A stretch of DNA of 64,000 nt from Methylotenera versatilis 79 (lineage in GTDB: Bacteria > Pseudomonadota > Gammaproteobacteria > Burkholderiales > Methylophilaceae): positions 124,001 through 188,000 of the forward strand of contig NZ_ARVX01000001.1 of NCBI RefSeq assembly GCF_000384375.1, read 5' to 3'. Of the stretch, positions 1-10,194 are shown in pieces (position 1 is the stretch's first letter; each line of letters starts with the position of its first letter). The notes below the pieces were generated by a model that did no database searches, had not been told where the DNA came from, and saw only the letters and a program-made list of their open reading frames with translations. The position numbers and the translations under genes are program-made.

Positions 1-662
1 AAAACTTCATTAAAATTTAAAGAGAATAACTCTGCATAACTATGGTTGGCAAAAAGTATTTTGTCAGTTTTTCTAGAAACGATTCTCACGCTAATTGGGC
101 TACTTTCTAATAATGCCCTCATTTTAGAAGCATGATTCAAAAGATTTTTTTTGGTACTAATTTCTTTTTCAATGTTACGAAAAGTAATTACGGCGCCAAT
201 GATTTCATCTCCCTCTTTTCTAGGTGATGATAAAACGGAGACTGGTAGTTTTGTTCCTGCTCGAGTAGTAAAAGTCTCTTCAGTATGTACAGCCAAATTA
301 CTCTTTTGAACAGCTTCGGCAGGGATGTCTCGAAAATCGCCAGAAAAAGTATGGGGTAAAAGTTCAGGCAGGATGAAATCGTGGATGTTTTTACCCATCA
401 ACTCGTGTTGTTCCCATCCCAAAATACGTTCTGCTTCAGCATTCATAAATACCAACAAACCATTTTTGTCTAGCGCATACATGCCCTCACTCATGGAATT
501 GGTGATGCTTAATACAAGCTGCCGATTTTCAGTTAAGCCCGTATTAGCCTTTTTCTTGTCCTTAACAACCTTGAGGATTTTTATACCAATAACTAATAAA
601 GAAATGAAGGTAAATAGAACCGCAATTAGAAGAAAAACAACTGGTGATGCAAATAAAAACAT
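1..662 (-). CDS. PAS-domain membrane sensor, N-terminal part (cut by window edge)
   Basis: The frame is open from an ATG at 662 to the left edge, so the 3' end is missing. An AGGAAG ribosome site lies a few bases upstream of the ATG. About 220 residues are visible. A hydrophobic N-terminal helix (about residues 3-32) is followed by a PAS domain (about 48-165) with the usual pattern of a predicted small-ligand pocket, an ILGW segment and a closing ITFRNIEKEI. A second PAS-like segment begins at about 175 (SSPISVRIV). The C-terminal output domain is outside the window, so histidine kinase, GGDEF or another output cannot be decided. It lies beyond the che operon terminator and is probably a separate unit. 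Confidence 0.75.
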   Translation of the reverse strand, partial: MFLFASPVVFLLIAVLFTFISLLVIGIKILKVVKDKKKANTGLTENRQLVLSITNSMSEGMYALDKNGLLVFMNAEAERILGWEQHELMGKNIHDFILPELLPHTFSGDFRDIPAEAVQKSNLAVHTEETFTTRAGTKLPVSVLSSPRKEGDEIIGAVITFRNIEKEISTKKNLLNHASKMRALLESSPISVRIVSRKTDKILFANHSYAELFSLNFNEV

Positions 663-1036
663 TAAGCTTCCTAAATGAAAGTGCCGTTCGATAATAAGAC
701 TTAGTCCAATTGATGTTGGAGCTTAAAAAATCAAATATCGTCGTATTGCTTAATAATGTTTATTGCAAAAACTATACCTAAGTAAATATTTAATTTACAT
801 CATATAAGCATATGTTTTTTATTACTTATATAAATAATCATAGACAAATACATGTCGAGCACGTCGTGAGTTCGTCGAGGCTGTTAGGATTACATCACTT
901 TTACATTTGATGTACTTAATGGTGAGGTTGAGAACGTTTAAACAAAAAATCACGCTAATGCGTGATTATGAGTAAAGCAGAAGAAGAAATAACCAATCTA
1001 TCTATGGATAGGTTATTAAAATGATATTGTGAGTGA
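663..1036. other. AT-rich intergenic region between sensor gene and cheZ
   Basis: No credible coding frame is present. The part near 1036 holds two hairpins just after the cheZ stop, annotated separately. The rest is AT-rich and must carry the promoter of the sensor gene, which I cannot place with confidence. A short GC-rich patch at 851-882 contains GTCGAG twice, flanking CACGTCGTG. Confidence 0.5.
943..967 (-). terminator. Intrinsic terminator of the chemotaxis operon
   Basis: Read on the minus strand, an 8-bp perfect stem (AATCACGC with GCGTGATT, loop of 4) is followed directly by a run of T. It sits about 70 bases past the cheZ stop. A second imperfect hairpin (about 990-1018) lies between it and cheZ. 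Confidence 0.8.
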
Positions 1037-1699
1037 TTAAAAACCTAGACTCTCAAGTAAATCGTCTACTTGCTCTTGGTTAGTAACAGCCTCGATATTT
1101 TGTTCAGGGTTAATTTGGGGACCATTAAGTAAACCGCTTTCCTTATCTTTTTTAGGAAGCTCTGGCGTAAAATCGATCAGCACCTGAACCAGTTGTTGCT
1201 CAATACTTTGCGCCAACTCAGTAATTTTCTTGATGACTTGTCCAGTTAAATCCTGAAAATCTTGTGCCATCATAATTTGCATGAGTAACTCTTTGCTTTG
1301 ATCCACTTGCAAATGAGTTTGATCCAAATAATTCAAAGTGTCTTGCGCCACTTTGTCGTAATCTCTTTTAAATGAAGGCGTCCCAAGGACTACTTGCCAT
1401 TGGCTTTTCAATAGGGTTGCATCATTAGATAATTTATCCTGCAAAGGTATTGCCAAGTCAATTGCATTAAGGACTTTCTCAGCAGCCTGTTCTGTCATGC
1501 GCGCTACATATTCCAGCCGATCGCGAGCGTCTGGAATGTCACTAGCCGCTTTTTCCAACAATTTATCAAAACCTAATCCGCGTAAACTATCATGCAAAGT
1601 ACGCGTCATCTGACCAATACGATTGAGCATCTTCTCTTGAGTATCATGGCTTGTAGACAACTCTTCTATGGCCTCGGAAGCAAGCTTATTATTCATCAT
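1037..1699 (-). CDS. cheZ: Chemotaxis protein phosphatase CheZ
   Basis: CheZ removes phosphate from CheY-P and so ends the tumble or reversal signal. The 220-residue protein has the family signature QDFQDLTGQ, with the acidic residue and catalytic glutamine of the DxxxQ motif at D150 and Q154. The C-terminal DDLLESLGF matches the amphipathic CheY-binding helix of enterobacterial CheZ. I chose ATG at 1699, whose A is the last base of the upstream cheY TGA stop. An upstream in-frame TTG at 1702 and an ATG at 1696 are alternatives. It is the last gene of the flhDC-mot-che cluster, and a terminator follows. Translational coupling with cheY is likely. Confidence 0.95.
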   Translation of the reverse strand: MMNNKLASEAIEELSTSHDTQEKMLNRIGQMTRTLHDSLRGLGFDKLLEKAASDIPDARDRLEYVARMTEQAAEKVLNAIDLAIPLQDKLSNDATLLKSQWQVVLGTPSFKRDYDKVAQDTLNYLDQTHLQVDQSKELLMQIMMAQDFQDLTGQVIKKITELAQSIEQQLVQVLIDFTPELPKKDKESGLLNGPQINPEQNIEAVTNQEQVDDLLESLGF

Positions 1700-2097
1700 C
1701 AAGCGGTCGCCTTTTCCATTTTTTCGAAAATCTTCGCCAACTTTTCATCTAGAGTCGCTGCCGTAAATGGCTTCACAATATACCCATTAGCACCGGCTTG
1801 AGCGGCAGCAATTATATTTTCCTTTTTCGCTTCCGCCGTTACCATTAAAACCGGCAATGTTGACAAGTCTACATCTGCACGAATATTTTGCAGCATGGTT
1901 AAGCCATCCATATTAGGCATATTCCAATCGGAAATCACAAACTCAAATCCACCTGATTTAAGTTTTGCTAAACCCATTACACCGTCTTCAGCCTCATCCA
2001 CGTTGGTGTAGCCTAAATCTTTGAGTAAATTTCTAATAATGCGTCGCATCGTAGAAAAGTCATCTACGATCAGAAATTTAGTATTGAGATTAGCCAT
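1699..2097 (-). CDS. cheY: Chemotaxis response regulator CheY
   Basis: Single receiver domain of 132 residues. It carries CheA-derived phosphate to the flagellar switch protein FliM. The acidic pocket D12/D13, phospho-acceptor D57 (in ISDWNMP), T87 and K109 (in VKPF) are all present, as in E. coli CheY. It overlaps cheZ by one base (TGATG), the classical cheY-cheZ pairing. A 145-bp gap separates it from cheB upstream. A second, more divergent CheY lies beside cheA (13104-13472). Confidence 0.96.
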   Translation of the reverse strand: MANLNTKFLIVDDFSTMRRIIRNLLKDLGYTNVDEAEDGVMGLAKLKSGGFEFVISDWNMPNMDGLTMLQNIRADVDLSTLPVLMVTAEAKKENIIAAAQAGANGYIVKPFTAATLDEKLAKIFEKMEKATA

Positions 2098-2242
2098 GTT
2101 TACTCCATAAACTTAAAAATAATTACAACAGTCACGTACTAAACAAATAGCACTGACCTCTTCATATCATTATCGACTACCCATATAAATACGGATCGTT
2201 GAATTCAGGCATAAATCTACCGTTAATTATCGATTTGACCTT

Positions 2243-3316
2243 TTAAACACGTAGTGCACGGCTACTATTAGCCGCTAAATAAGCTAACACACGAGAAGGC
2301 ATCTCATTGAGTGGCAGTACTTCATTGACGCCACCCAGATGCACCGCTTCTTTTGGCATTCCGTACACCACACAACTCACTTCATCTTGTGCAAAATTGT
2401 AACTACCAGCCTCGCGCATTCTGAGCATCCCTTGTGCGCCGTCCTTGCCCATGCCGGTCAATATGACCCCTACGCAGTTTTTACCGGCTACGGCTGCTGC
2501 AGAATCGAATAACACGTCCACTGAGGGTTTATGCCGATTGACCGGCTCACTGTTACTCAACTCCGTCACATAATTGGCACCGCTACGAGTCAACAGTAAA
2601 TGTGAATGTCCGGGTGCAATAAAGGCATGACCTGGCAAAATTCTCTCCCCGCCCTGCGCTTCGCTGACTTGAATTTTGCATAAGGAATTTAGGCGGTCTG
2701 AAAACGACTTTGTGAATCCAGCAGGCATATGCTGAGCCACGAGTACACCAGGCGCATCTGCAGGCAATTGGGTTAAGAACGCTTTCAACGCTTCGGTGCC
2801 GCCGGTAGACGCGCCAATAATAATAAGTTTTTCACTGCTTATAAGTGGGTTGTTCAGTTTAGGTATTTCTGAAATCTGCTCTCTAGAACCCTGAATCGGC
2901 TGTTTGATTTTTGCTAAAGCAGCAGCGCGGATCTTATCGCCTATCAAGTCAGCATATTCTTTAATGCCATCTGCTATCGATAGTCTAGGCTTAGTAACGA
3001 AATCTACTGCGCCCAGCTCCAATGCACGCAATGTGATCTCAGAACCGCGTTCAGTAAGCGACGAAATCATGACCACTGGCATAGGTCTTAAGCGCATTAA
3101 ACGCTCTAGGAAGTCCAGACCATCCATTTTAGGCATTTCAACATCCAGTGTGAGCACATCTGGATTGGTTTTCTTGATAAGCTCACGTGCTATTAAAGGA
3201 TTAGGGGCTGCGCCTACCACTTCCAGATCAGGCTCACTGTTGATAATTTCCGTCAGTAAACTTCTAATCAATGCAGAGTCATCGACGATCAATACTTTAA
3301 TTTTTTTTATTTTCAT
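2243..3316 (-). CDS. cheB: Chemotaxis methylesterase/response regulator CheB
   Basis: CheB removes methyl groups from receptor glutamates (and can deamidate glutamines) when phosphorylated by CheA, giving adaptation. The 357-residue protein has an N-terminal receiver with phospho-acceptor D58 ([12 protein letters not shown]), a linker to about residue 160, and the esterase domain. The catalytic triad is visible as S170 (GASTGG), H196 (AQHMPAG) and D292 (GMGKDG). Length and layout are normal for the family. It follows cheD by 40 bp and opposes CheR, encoded two genes upstream. Confidence 0.97.
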   Translation of the reverse strand: MKIKKIKVLIVDDSALIRSLLTEIINSEPDLEVVGAAPNPLIARELIKKTNPDVLTLDVEMPKMDGLDFLERLMRLRPMPVVMISSLTERGSEITLRALELGAVDFVTKPRLSIADGIKEYADLIGDKIRAAALAKIKQPIQGSREQISEIPKLNNPLISSEKLIIIGASTGGTEALKAFLTQLPADAPGVLVAQHMPAGFTKSFSDRLNSLCKIQVSEAQGGERILPGHAFIAPGHSHLLLTRSGANYVTELSNSEPVNRHKPSVDVLFDSAAAVAGKNCVGVILTGMGKDGAQGMLRMREAGSYNFAQDEVSCVVYGMPKEAVHLGGVNEVLPLNEMPSRVLAYLAANSSRALRV

Positions 3317-3356
3317 TATTAAATTGGCCTTTCTATCTTTTCACCAAACACAGAAT

Positions 3357-3968
3357 CTAAAATAACTCTGCGTCGCCAGACACAGCCGTAGCTTGTAAAC
3401 TGGATGCATAAAATTCTTCGCGTTGAGCCAAGGTATCGGTATGGACTTTCTTGAGCTTTTTTACTAAAACCCTGCCGGTATGGGGAAAGAAATAGACTTT
3501 TCTTGGGTATATATCATTAAGATCTTCCCCCGCTATTCGGATGTTTTCCGTTTTTAGATAGTTCTTTACAAAGACGGCATTACGCTCACCTACGTTAATC
3601 GCCGTAAAGGCTTTCAATACAGATCCACCGCCAAAAATCTTGGCTTCAAGATTTTCACGTTTAGCACCATGTTTGATGAGCTGGTTAATCAAGATTTCCA
3701 TGGCATAGTTGCCATAGCGCATAGACGCAGAAACCGGACTATTGATATCGCTCATACCTCCCTCCGGCAACATAAAATGGTTCATGCCGCCTATACCGGA
3801 TTTCACATCACGGATGCAAGCAGCAACACAAGAGCCAAGCACTGTGACGATCAGCATATTTTTATCGGTAAAATAAAATTCACCCGGTAATATTTTCGCT
3901 GCTTGTGCATCAAATGTCTTATCGTAGTAAAGGTTGGTGGCCATATGTTCGGCAATGGTTTTACTCAC
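3357..3968 (-). CDS. cheD: Receptor glutamine deamidase CheD
   Basis: CheD deamidates specific receptor glutamines, creating methylation sites, and in some bacteria also modulates CheC-type phosphatases. The 203-residue protein has the family core with the active-site cysteine in LGSCVAACIRD (about residue 47), the following histidine in GGMNHFMLP, and FGGGS. The start is a GTG, with a G-rich stretch immediately before it; an internal ATG nine codons in is possible. It lies between cheR and cheB. The C-terminus ends in SGDAELF, nearly the same tail as the CheZ-like protein at 13567-14112. Confidence 0.95.
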   Translation of the reverse strand: MSKTIAEHMATNLYYDKTFDAQAAKILPGEFYFTDKNMLIVTVLGSCVAACIRDVKSGIGGMNHFMLPEGGMSDINSPVSASMRYGNYAMEILINQLIKHGAKRENLEAKIFGGGSVLKAFTAINVGERNAVFVKNYLKTENIRIAGEDLNDIYPRKVYFFPHTGRVLVKKLKKVHTDTLAQREEFYASSLQATAVSGDAELF

Positions 3969-4003
3969 TTCCCCACTCTTTTCGTTGTGACGAGCGATTG
4001 CAT

Positions 4004-4855
4004 TTATACAACCGTTCTTTGCTGTGCATTTAACTCATAAACCGTTTTGCCGCGCAATTTGAATGCATTGGTCACGTATAAAAAATTTTCTGAATGGCCG
4101 CCAAACAGCAGTGCATCCGGCTTCATTAACGGCGCAAATCTGTTCAAAATTGTAGCCTGTGTCGCTTTATCAAAATAAATCATCACATTGCGGCAGAAAA
4201 TAATGTCGAATGGACCTGTTAACGGCCATTTTTCATCCAACAGATTCAGCGGCATGTATTGGATCATCTGCCGTAACTCATCACGGACGCGCACAAACCC
4301 CGCATTAGCGCCGACACCTCTTAATAGGTATTTTTTGCAAAGTGCAGGATCCATTTTTTCGATACGCTCCATTGCGTATACCCCTTGCGCCGCAGTTTTA
4401 AGCACATTGGTGTCGATATCTGAAGCAATGATTTGAACGGGTGGTTTTAACGTGTTAAACACTTCGCAAGCCGCCATCGCAATTGAATAGGGTTCTTCAC
4501 CAGTCGAACTCGCAGAACACCAAATCGTAATAGGCTGTTTAATGCTTTTGAGATGCTCCTGCAAAATTGGGAAGTGATGTGACTCCCGGAAAAACGAGGT
4601 CAAATTAGTCGTCAGGCAATTTGTGAACGCTTCCCACTCGCGCTCATCACTCGTCGCTTCTAACTGATTGAGATATTCATTAAACGATGACATATCGACC
4701 ACTCTCAAACGACGCGCTAGACGACTGTAGACCATATCGCTTTTAGCATTTGAAAGCGATATTCCTGCGTGTTTGTAAATGAGCTTACGCACCCGCTGAA
4801 AATCGTTTTCAGAAAAGTGAAACTCACGCTCAGTCGCTCTTCCTTCAGCTCTCAT
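4004..4855 (-). CDS. cheR: Chemoreceptor methyltransferase CheR
   Basis: CheR methylates receptor glutamates using S-adenosylmethionine. About 283 residues: an N-terminal helical domain (to about 85), then the methyltransferase domain with WCSASSTGEEPYSIAM (SAM-binding and acidic loop), ASDIDTNVL and FCRNVMIYF, all standard CheR motifs. I prefer ATG at 4855. An upstream TTG at 4867 would add four residues. It follows the first receptor gene by 23 bp. One of the two receptors (7480-10104) ends in a CheR-tethering pentapeptide type tail, so this CheR probably docks there. Confidence 0.95.
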   Translation of the reverse strand: MRAEGRATEREFHFSENDFQRVRKLIYKHAGISLSNAKSDMVYSRLARRLRVVDMSSFNEYLNQLEATSDEREWEAFTNCLTTNLTSFFRESHHFPILQEHLKSIKQPITIWCSASSTGEEPYSIAMAACEVFNTLKPPVQIIASDIDTNVLKTAAQGVYAMERIEKMDPALCKKYLLRGVGANAGFVRVRDELRQMIQYMPLNLLDEKWPLTGPFDIIFCRNVMIYFDKATQATILNRFAPLMKPDALLFGGHSENFLYVTNAFKLRGKTVYELNAQQRTVV

Positions 4856-4878
4856 AATATCTTTCAAGGATTGACTAA

Positions 4879-7416
4879 TTATCCGTTGCTAACCATTAAC
4901 ACTGGTTTAGCCATGGGTTCAACAGGAGAGGATTCATCCAAAATAAACACATTAACCGTATCAGAGAGTTCCTCAGATTGCTTCATGAGTGCTTCCGCTG
5001 CTGCAGCGGCTTCTTCCACTAGCGCAGCATTCTGTTGCGTCACTTCATCCATCTGTGTGATGGCAATATTAACTTGGTCAATACCAGAACTTTGCTCAAT
5101 TGAAGCAGCCGCGATCTCACCCATGATGTCAGTCACGCGTTTAACAGATGAAACAATCTCTTCCATGGTGTGGCCAGCAGCTTCAACCAGTTTGGTTCCG
5201 CCTTTAACTTTCTCGACTGAGTCTGAAATCAGTTGCTTGATCTCTTTAGCCGCTGCGGCAGAGCGTTGTGCTAAGTTGCGCACTTCTCCGGCGACTACTG
5301 CAAAGCCCCTGCCCTGTTCCCCTGCACGTGCCGCTTCCACAGCTGCGTTCAGTGCTAGGATATTGGTCTGGAAAGCGATACTGTCAATGACGCTGATGAT
5401 TTCTACGATCTTGCCTGAGCTGGCGCTGATGTCGGTCATGGTGTTGACCACTTCGCCGACCACACTGCCGCCTTTAATGGCGACGGTAGAGGCCGTGGTA
5501 GCTAGTTGATTGGCCTGTTTGGCGTTCTCGGCATTCTGTTTAACAGTAGATGCTAGTTGTTCCATGCTGGATGCAGTCTCTTCAAGTGAAGAGGCTTGTT
5601 CTTCCGTACGTTGGGAAAGGTCGGCATTGCCTTGCGCAATCTCTTTCGCTGCCGTATTAATGGTGTCAACCGAAGCTTTGACTGCTGCGATCGGCCCTAC
5701 AATCATTTCTAGAGTACCGTTGATGACTTCAACAATCCTGCGGAAATCACCTTGATGGCGAGTAATATCGGCCCGCACACTAATACGGCCTTGCTCCGCG
5801 GCATTAGCCAGCATTTGTACGTCGGCCCTTAAAGCATTTAAATTATGACGAATTTGCTCAACGGTAGTATTGATATATGCTTGTTTACCGGGAAACTGCT
5901 CTAGTTCCGCGTCAAAATTACCCTCACCAAACTGTTGCATACAGGCCAAAGCTTTGCGGTTAACTTCAATATGATTCGCCACCATCTCGTTAATACTTTG
6001 CATGATGACTGCATAGTCACCATTGAAGCGTTCATGCTGCAACTGCTGATCAATATTGCCTTGTTGATGTTCTACGGTAATTTGTTTGATAGAGTCAATC
6101 ACGCCTTTTAGATTGCTGCGCACTTGTTCAACGCTTTGATTGATTGAAGAAAGTTGGCCTGGAAAATCCTCAAGTGGCGTATCAAAATTACCATCGCCGA
6201 AGCCTTGCACACATGCCAAAACTTTTTGGTTTACGGCAATATGGCCTTGAACCATATCATTAACGCCTACTGCCATTACTTGATAAGCCCCTTTGTATTG
6301 ACTAGTATCGATACGCGCAGCAATCTTTCCTTGGCTGTGATCTTGTGACATGCGGGTCATATCAGCGATGAAGTTTTTTATATTGTTGCGCAAGCCTTCA
6401 ATACCATCATTGATGAATTTTTGTTGGCCTGGAAATTGTTGTAAAGGCTTATCAAAATTGCCTTGTGCGAAATCCTGCAGGCAAGCCGTTACCTTACGCA
6501 TGATGTCTGCTTGGTTGCTTGCCATTTGATTGACGTTATCCGCCATGTCCCGGTAGCTACCATAGAATTTATCACTATGAATTCTGCTATCGATTAGGCC
6601 TGCTTTATTTTCACTGGTTATAAAGGTTTGCTCTGCGATTACAGATTTAATCGTATCTTGCATGCTGGACATGGTGGCCATCAAGCTTGTTGTATCGTTG
6701 GGCTTTAATGTGATTCTGGTAGTGACATCGCCTCTGGAAATCTTATTAGCCACTTCGAGAGCTAAAATGGGCTCACCACCTAATTGACGCATCAGATTAC
6801 GTAAAATGTAGTATCCCATGCCGCCCATCATGATAAGCATGACCAAGGTAATGCCGATTGAAACCAAACTGGTCTGCTCGAGAGATGCCTGAGCGTGGTC
6901 AGCTTTTGCATTGGAAAGCTGAATGCTATAAGCGATCATGTCATTGATAGCATCGTTGGCACTCCGTGCTTCTGCAGATATCCCTATATACAACTTGCTT
7001 GCTTCTGGTAAATTGTTTTCGCGTGAAGCGATAATGATCGGGTACATTTTCAAATAATAATTACCCACCATCAGGCGCATATGTTCATACTTTTTCTGTT
7101 CCTTAGGATCCTTCACCAATTTAGAATATTCATTGAAAGTCTTGTCCAGGTCTGCACGATATTTTGCTATATCTCCCTCCATGGCTAATTTCTGATCCAC
7201 ATCTGGATCGATAATATGCCGGCCAATCCAGATACGGATTGTGCTGAAACTCAAACTGATTTTATTCAGCTTTGCCATATTAGGCAGGCTGCTCACGTTG
7301 GCGTAATTAGCCTCTTGGAATACTTCTTTCATTTTGTAAGCACTGAAAGCTGATAACACCACAAATCCAATTACCGCAGCCAATACTAATAAATAAATAC
7401 GTTTTGTAACTGACAT
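4879..7416 (-). CDS. Methyl-accepting chemotaxis protein with poly-HAMP repeats
   Basis: Membrane chemoreceptor of about 845 residues. TM1 is at about 8-25, followed by a four-helix-bundle type periplasmic sensor (about 30-180), TM2 at about 184-205 and a first HAMP. Then come three tandem repeats of exactly 90 residues (about 308-397, 398-487, 488-577), each containing xACxQxF, GNFDxxLxxFPG and GxI. These are read as extra HAMP pairs. The MCP signalling hairpin fills about 590-830. The start is ATG 7416, which has a GAGGAG site six bases upstream; an ATG at 7449 lacks one. The tail ends in VLMVSNG and carries no CheR-binding pentapeptide. Positions 5008-5667 are identical in DNA to the next receptor gene. 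Confidence 0.93.
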   Translation of the reverse strand: MSVTKRIYLLVLAAVIGFVVLSAFSAYKMKEVFQEANYANVSSLPNMAKLNKISLSFSTIRIWIGRHIIDPDVDQKLAMEGDIAKYRADLDKTFNEYSKLVKDPKEQKKYEHMRLMVGNYYLKMYPIIIASRENNLPEASKLYIGISAEARSANDAINDMIAYSIQLSNAKADHAQASLEQTSLVSIGITLVMLIMMGGMGYYILRNLMRQLGGEPILALEVANKISRGDVTTRITLKPNDTTSLMATMSSMQDTIKSVIAEQTFITSENKAGLIDSRIHSDKFYGSYRDMADNVNQMASNQADIMRKVTACLQDFAQGNFDKPLQQFPGQQKFINDGIEGLRNNIKNFIADMTRMSQDHSQGKIAARIDTSQYKGAYQVMAVGVNDMVQGHIAVNQKVLACVQGFGDGNFDTPLEDFPGQLSSINQSVEQVRSNLKGVIDSIKQITVEHQQGNIDQQLQHERFNGDYAVIMQSINEMVANHIEVNRKALACMQQFGEGNFDAELEQFPGKQAYINTTVEQIRHNLNALRADVQMLANAAEQGRISVRADITRHQGDFRRIVEVINGTLEMIVGPIAAVKASVDTINTAAKEIAQGNADLSQRTEEQASSLEETASSMEQLASTVKQNAENAKQANQLATTASTVAIKGGSVVGEVVNTMTDISASSGKIVEIISVIDSIAFQTNILALNAAVEAARAGEQGRGFAVVAGEVRNLAQRSAAAAKEIKQLISDSVEKVKGGTKLVEAAGHTMEEIVSSVKRVTDIMGEIAAASIEQSSGIDQVNIAITQMDEVTQQNAALVEEAAAAAEALMKQSEELSDTVNVFILDESSPVEPMAKPVLMVSNG
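5008..5667 (-). repeat. 660-bp identical tract, copy 1 (receptor signalling domain)
   Basis: Every base from 5008 to 5667 matches 7738-8397 (offset 2730); sequence diverges on both sides. It encodes most of the MCP signalling hairpin. Perfect identity at synonymous sites, next to unrelated sensor modules, indicates recent gene conversion or domain duplication. Confidence 0.97.
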
Positions 7417-7479
7417 TTGAAACTCCTCAATCTTTTTAAATGCTGTCATTAGGCTATTTAATACTTATCTAATCTAATC

Positions 7480-10104
7480 TTAAAACTCAGTCCAATCACC
7501 ATCTACACCATTGGCTGGAATCACTTTTGCAAGATGCTGCGTACCATTCATCTTCACAGATTGTGGTTTCGGTCTCGCTAATTGTTTTACCGGCGCACGA
7601 CTGATTGGCGTTACAACTGTTCGGGCGCTAGAACTAGAAACTGACTTGCTGGTTACCGCGCGCTCATCCACCTTGAATATGCTCACAGCTTCCATCAAGC
7701 TATTTGCCTGGTCGACGAGCGACTCAGCTGCTGCTGTGGCTTCTTCCACTAGCGCAGCATTCTGTTGCGTCACTTCATCCATCTGTGTGATGGCAATATT
7801 AACTTGGTCAATACCAGAACTTTGCTCAATTGAAGCAGCCGCGATCTCACCCATGATGTCAGTCACGCGTTTAACAGATGAAACAATCTCTTCCATGGTG
7901 TGGCCAGCAGCTTCAACCAGTTTGGTTCCGCCTTTAACTTTCTCGACTGAGTCTGAAATCAGTTGCTTGATCTCTTTAGCCGCTGCGGCAGAGCGTTGTG
8001 CTAAGTTGCGCACTTCTCCGGCGACTACTGCAAAGCCCCTGCCCTGTTCCCCTGCACGTGCCGCTTCCACAGCTGCGTTCAGTGCTAGGATATTGGTCTG
8101 GAAAGCGATACTGTCAATGACGCTGATGATTTCTACGATCTTGCCTGAGCTGGCGCTGATGTCGGTCATGGTGTTGACCACTTCGCCGACCACACTGCCG
8201 CCTTTAATGGCGACGGTAGAGGCCGTGGTAGCTAGTTGATTGGCCTGTTTGGCGTTCTCGGCATTCTGTTTAACAGTAGATGCTAGTTGTTCCATGCTGG
8301 ATGCAGTCTCTTCAAGTGAAGAGGCTTGTTCTTCCGTACGTTGGGAAAGGTCGGCATTGCCTTGCGCAATCTCTTTCGCTGCCGTATTAATGGTGTCGCC
8401 CGCTTGCTTAATCTGAGAAATAATTTCACCCATGTTATCGATAAGTGAATTAATGCCTGTGCAAAGCTCAGCAATATTGCCGGTTTTGTCTGAAGTAGTG
8501 ATGCGCTGCGTCAAGTCACCTGCTTTGGCAGCGCCCACAACCGCCTGCGTTTCGCCAACTGCTTTAATCAATGCTTGTTGCGCTTGAACTGTTGAAGTAA
8601 TTTCGGTGGCGAATTTCACCACTTTAGAAACTTTGCCATTAACATCTAAAATAGGGTTATAAGAGGCTTGTAACCAAACTTCGCGACCTCCTTTAGCAAA
8701 GCATTGGTATTGTCCTGAATCAAACTCCCCACGGCCGAGCTTTTCCCAGAAGGCATGATATTCCGTGCTGGCTTTGTAGGTAGGATCGACAAATGTGCTG
8801 TGGTGCTGACCGATTGCTTCAGATTCGGTATACCCCATGACATCAAGAAAGATGGCATTTACGCGAATAACTTTGCCATCAGGCGTGAATTCAATGACCG
8901 CCTGGTGGTTATTGATTGCATCCAATTGCCCGCTCGCATCTACTGCTTTGTTTTTTTCTGCGGTGATATCAGACGCAAATTTAACCACTTGGGTGACTTT
9001 TCCGTTCACATCTTTGATGGGATTGTAAGAAGCTTGGATCCAAATCTCTTTACCGCCTTTGCCAAATCGCTTGTAAACGCCTTTGTCGTACTCACCCCGG
9101 TTGAGTTTTGCCCAGAAGTCGCTGTATTCGCTGCTAGTCCTGTATGCAGGATCAACAAATAAACTATGGTGTTGGCCGATAGCTTCTACCTCGGAATAAC
9201 CTAAGCAATCCAAGAAATTCTGATTGACCTCAGTTACATGACCATCGGGAGTAAATGAAATCACGCCTAAAGATTGGCCAATCGCACTCAATTGCCCTCG
9301 AATCAGTGTCTCAAGATTTTTTTGTGTACTAATGTCTGTGGCATATTTCACCACTTTGAAGGGTTTACCGTTGAAATCTAGAATTGGGTTGTATGAGGCT
9401 TGCAACCAGATTTGATTGCCGTTTTTCCCTACCCGTTGATACTGACCTGCGTCATATTCACCGCGCGCTAGTTTCTCCCAGAAACTACGATATTCAGGGC
9501 TGTTCTTATAAGCCGAATCGACAAAAAGGCTGTGATGTTGGCCTTTAATCTCATTGAGGGTATAACCCACTACATTCAGGAAATTTTGGTTGGCTGTCAC
9601 AATGCGACCGTCAAGAGTGAATTCAATCACACCTTGTGCCTTACTAATCGCCGATATAAGCCCTTGATTCTCTGCGGATTGGAGTTTAGATTTGGTTACA
9701 TCAGTCATATAGCTGGTAACTTTTACATATGATCCATTGTTATTGGGAATCGGACTGTAATATCCCTGAAACCAATGCACTTCTCCATTTTTTGCAACAA
9801 ACTTATATTCGCCTGTGTCGTTCTGACCTAGTGCAAACTTATCCCATAAATCACGATCATTTTGATTGGGTTCGAGGAAACGGGCATGGAGCTGGCCGAC
9901 AACTTCGCGCTCTTCAAAACCTAAAGCGTTAAGAAAGTTATTGTTAACACTTAGAATTCTGCCTTCTAAATCATATTCAGCAACACAGCGCGCTTTATCA
10001 ATCGCCTTTTTAATCGCAGTGGACTCAGCCACTTCATTTTCAAGCTGCTGAAAATATTTACCCTGCAATAATTGGCCTAAACGTCTTAACCCTAAGTTTT
10101 TCAT
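7480..10104 (-). CDS. Soluble methyl-accepting chemotaxis protein with four PAS domains
   Basis: Chemoreceptor of 874 residues with no membrane segment, so probably cytosolic. Four PAS domains in tandem (about 30-140, 150-262, 273-382, 393-503) share the pattern GQHHSLFVD and QASYNPI with a W-containing segment; this resembles Aer-like or PAS-haem/flavin receptors, but the cofactor cannot be read from sequence. A short HAMP-like linker leads into the MCP hairpin (about 570-800). The last six residues are GDWTEF, fitting the xWxxF tether that binds CheR and CheB in high-abundance receptors. An AAGGAG site lies six bases before the ATG. It shares a 660-bp identical tract with the neighbouring receptor. 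Confidence 0.93.
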   Translation of the reverse strand: MKNLGLRRLGQLLQGKYFQQLENEVAESTAIKKAIDKARCVAEYDLEGRILSVNNNFLNALGFEEREVVGQLHARFLEPNQNDRDLWDKFALGQNDTGEYKFVAKNGEVHWFQGYYSPIPNNNGSYVKVTSYMTDVTKSKLQSAENQGLISAISKAQGVIEFTLDGRIVTANQNFLNVVGYTLNEIKGQHHSLFVDSAYKNSPEYRSFWEKLARGEYDAGQYQRVGKNGNQIWLQASYNPILDFNGKPFKVVKYATDISTQKNLETLIRGQLSAIGQSLGVISFTPDGHVTEVNQNFLDCLGYSEVEAIGQHHSLFVDPAYRTSSEYSDFWAKLNRGEYDKGVYKRFGKGGKEIWIQASYNPIKDVNGKVTQVVKFASDITAEKNKAVDASGQLDAINNHQAVIEFTPDGKVIRVNAIFLDVMGYTESEAIGQHHSTFVDPTYKASTEYHAFWEKLGRGEFDSGQYQCFAKGGREVWLQASYNPILDVNGKVSKVVKFATEITSTVQAQQALIKAVGETQAVVGAAKAGDLTQRITTSDKTGNIAELCTGINSLIDNMGEIISQIKQAGDTINTAAKEIAQGNADLSQRTEEQASSLEETASSMEQLASTVKQNAENAKQANQLATTASTVAIKGGSVVGEVVNTMTDISASSGKIVEIISVIDSIAFQTNILALNAAVEAARAGEQGRGFAVVAGEVRNLAQRSAAAAKEIKQLISDSVEKVKGGTKLVEAAGHTMEEIVSSVKRVTDIMGEIAAASIEQSSGIDQVNIAITQMDEVTQQNAALVEEATAAAESLVDQANSLMEAVSIFKVDERAVTSKSVSSSSARTVVTPISRAPVKQLARPKPQSVKMNGTQHLAKVIPANGVDGDWTEF
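7738..8397 (-). repeat. 660-bp identical tract, copy 2 (receptor signalling domain)
   Basis: Second copy of the tract at 5008-5667, without a mismatch. At its upstream edge (coding sense) the sequence switches from PAS/HAMP-linker coding to the shared hairpin within one codon. Confidence 0.97.
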
Positions 10105-10194
10105 TTATTTCTCCTTAACTTCTATATCGTCAGTAATTAACTATTGTTTAAGCTAATTGCAGTTAAAACACGATTTAAAATATTCTTTGATACA

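Noticed and set aside
325-678. Plus-strand frame of 117 codons at the left edge
   Set aside because: Antisense to the PAS sensor, whose minus-strand frame has a membrane helix, a PAS pattern and a ribosome site.
4769-5509. Long open frame on the plus strand opposite the first receptor gene (246 codons)
   Set aside because: It is the antisense shadow of the MCP signalling domain. The same shadow appears at 7511-8239 because the two tracts are identical; no ribosome site or family match.
7511-8239. Long open frame on the plus strand opposite the second receptor gene
   Set aside because: Antisense shadow of a high-codon-bias MCP hairpin; similarity to the 4769-5509 frame follows from the duplicated DNA.
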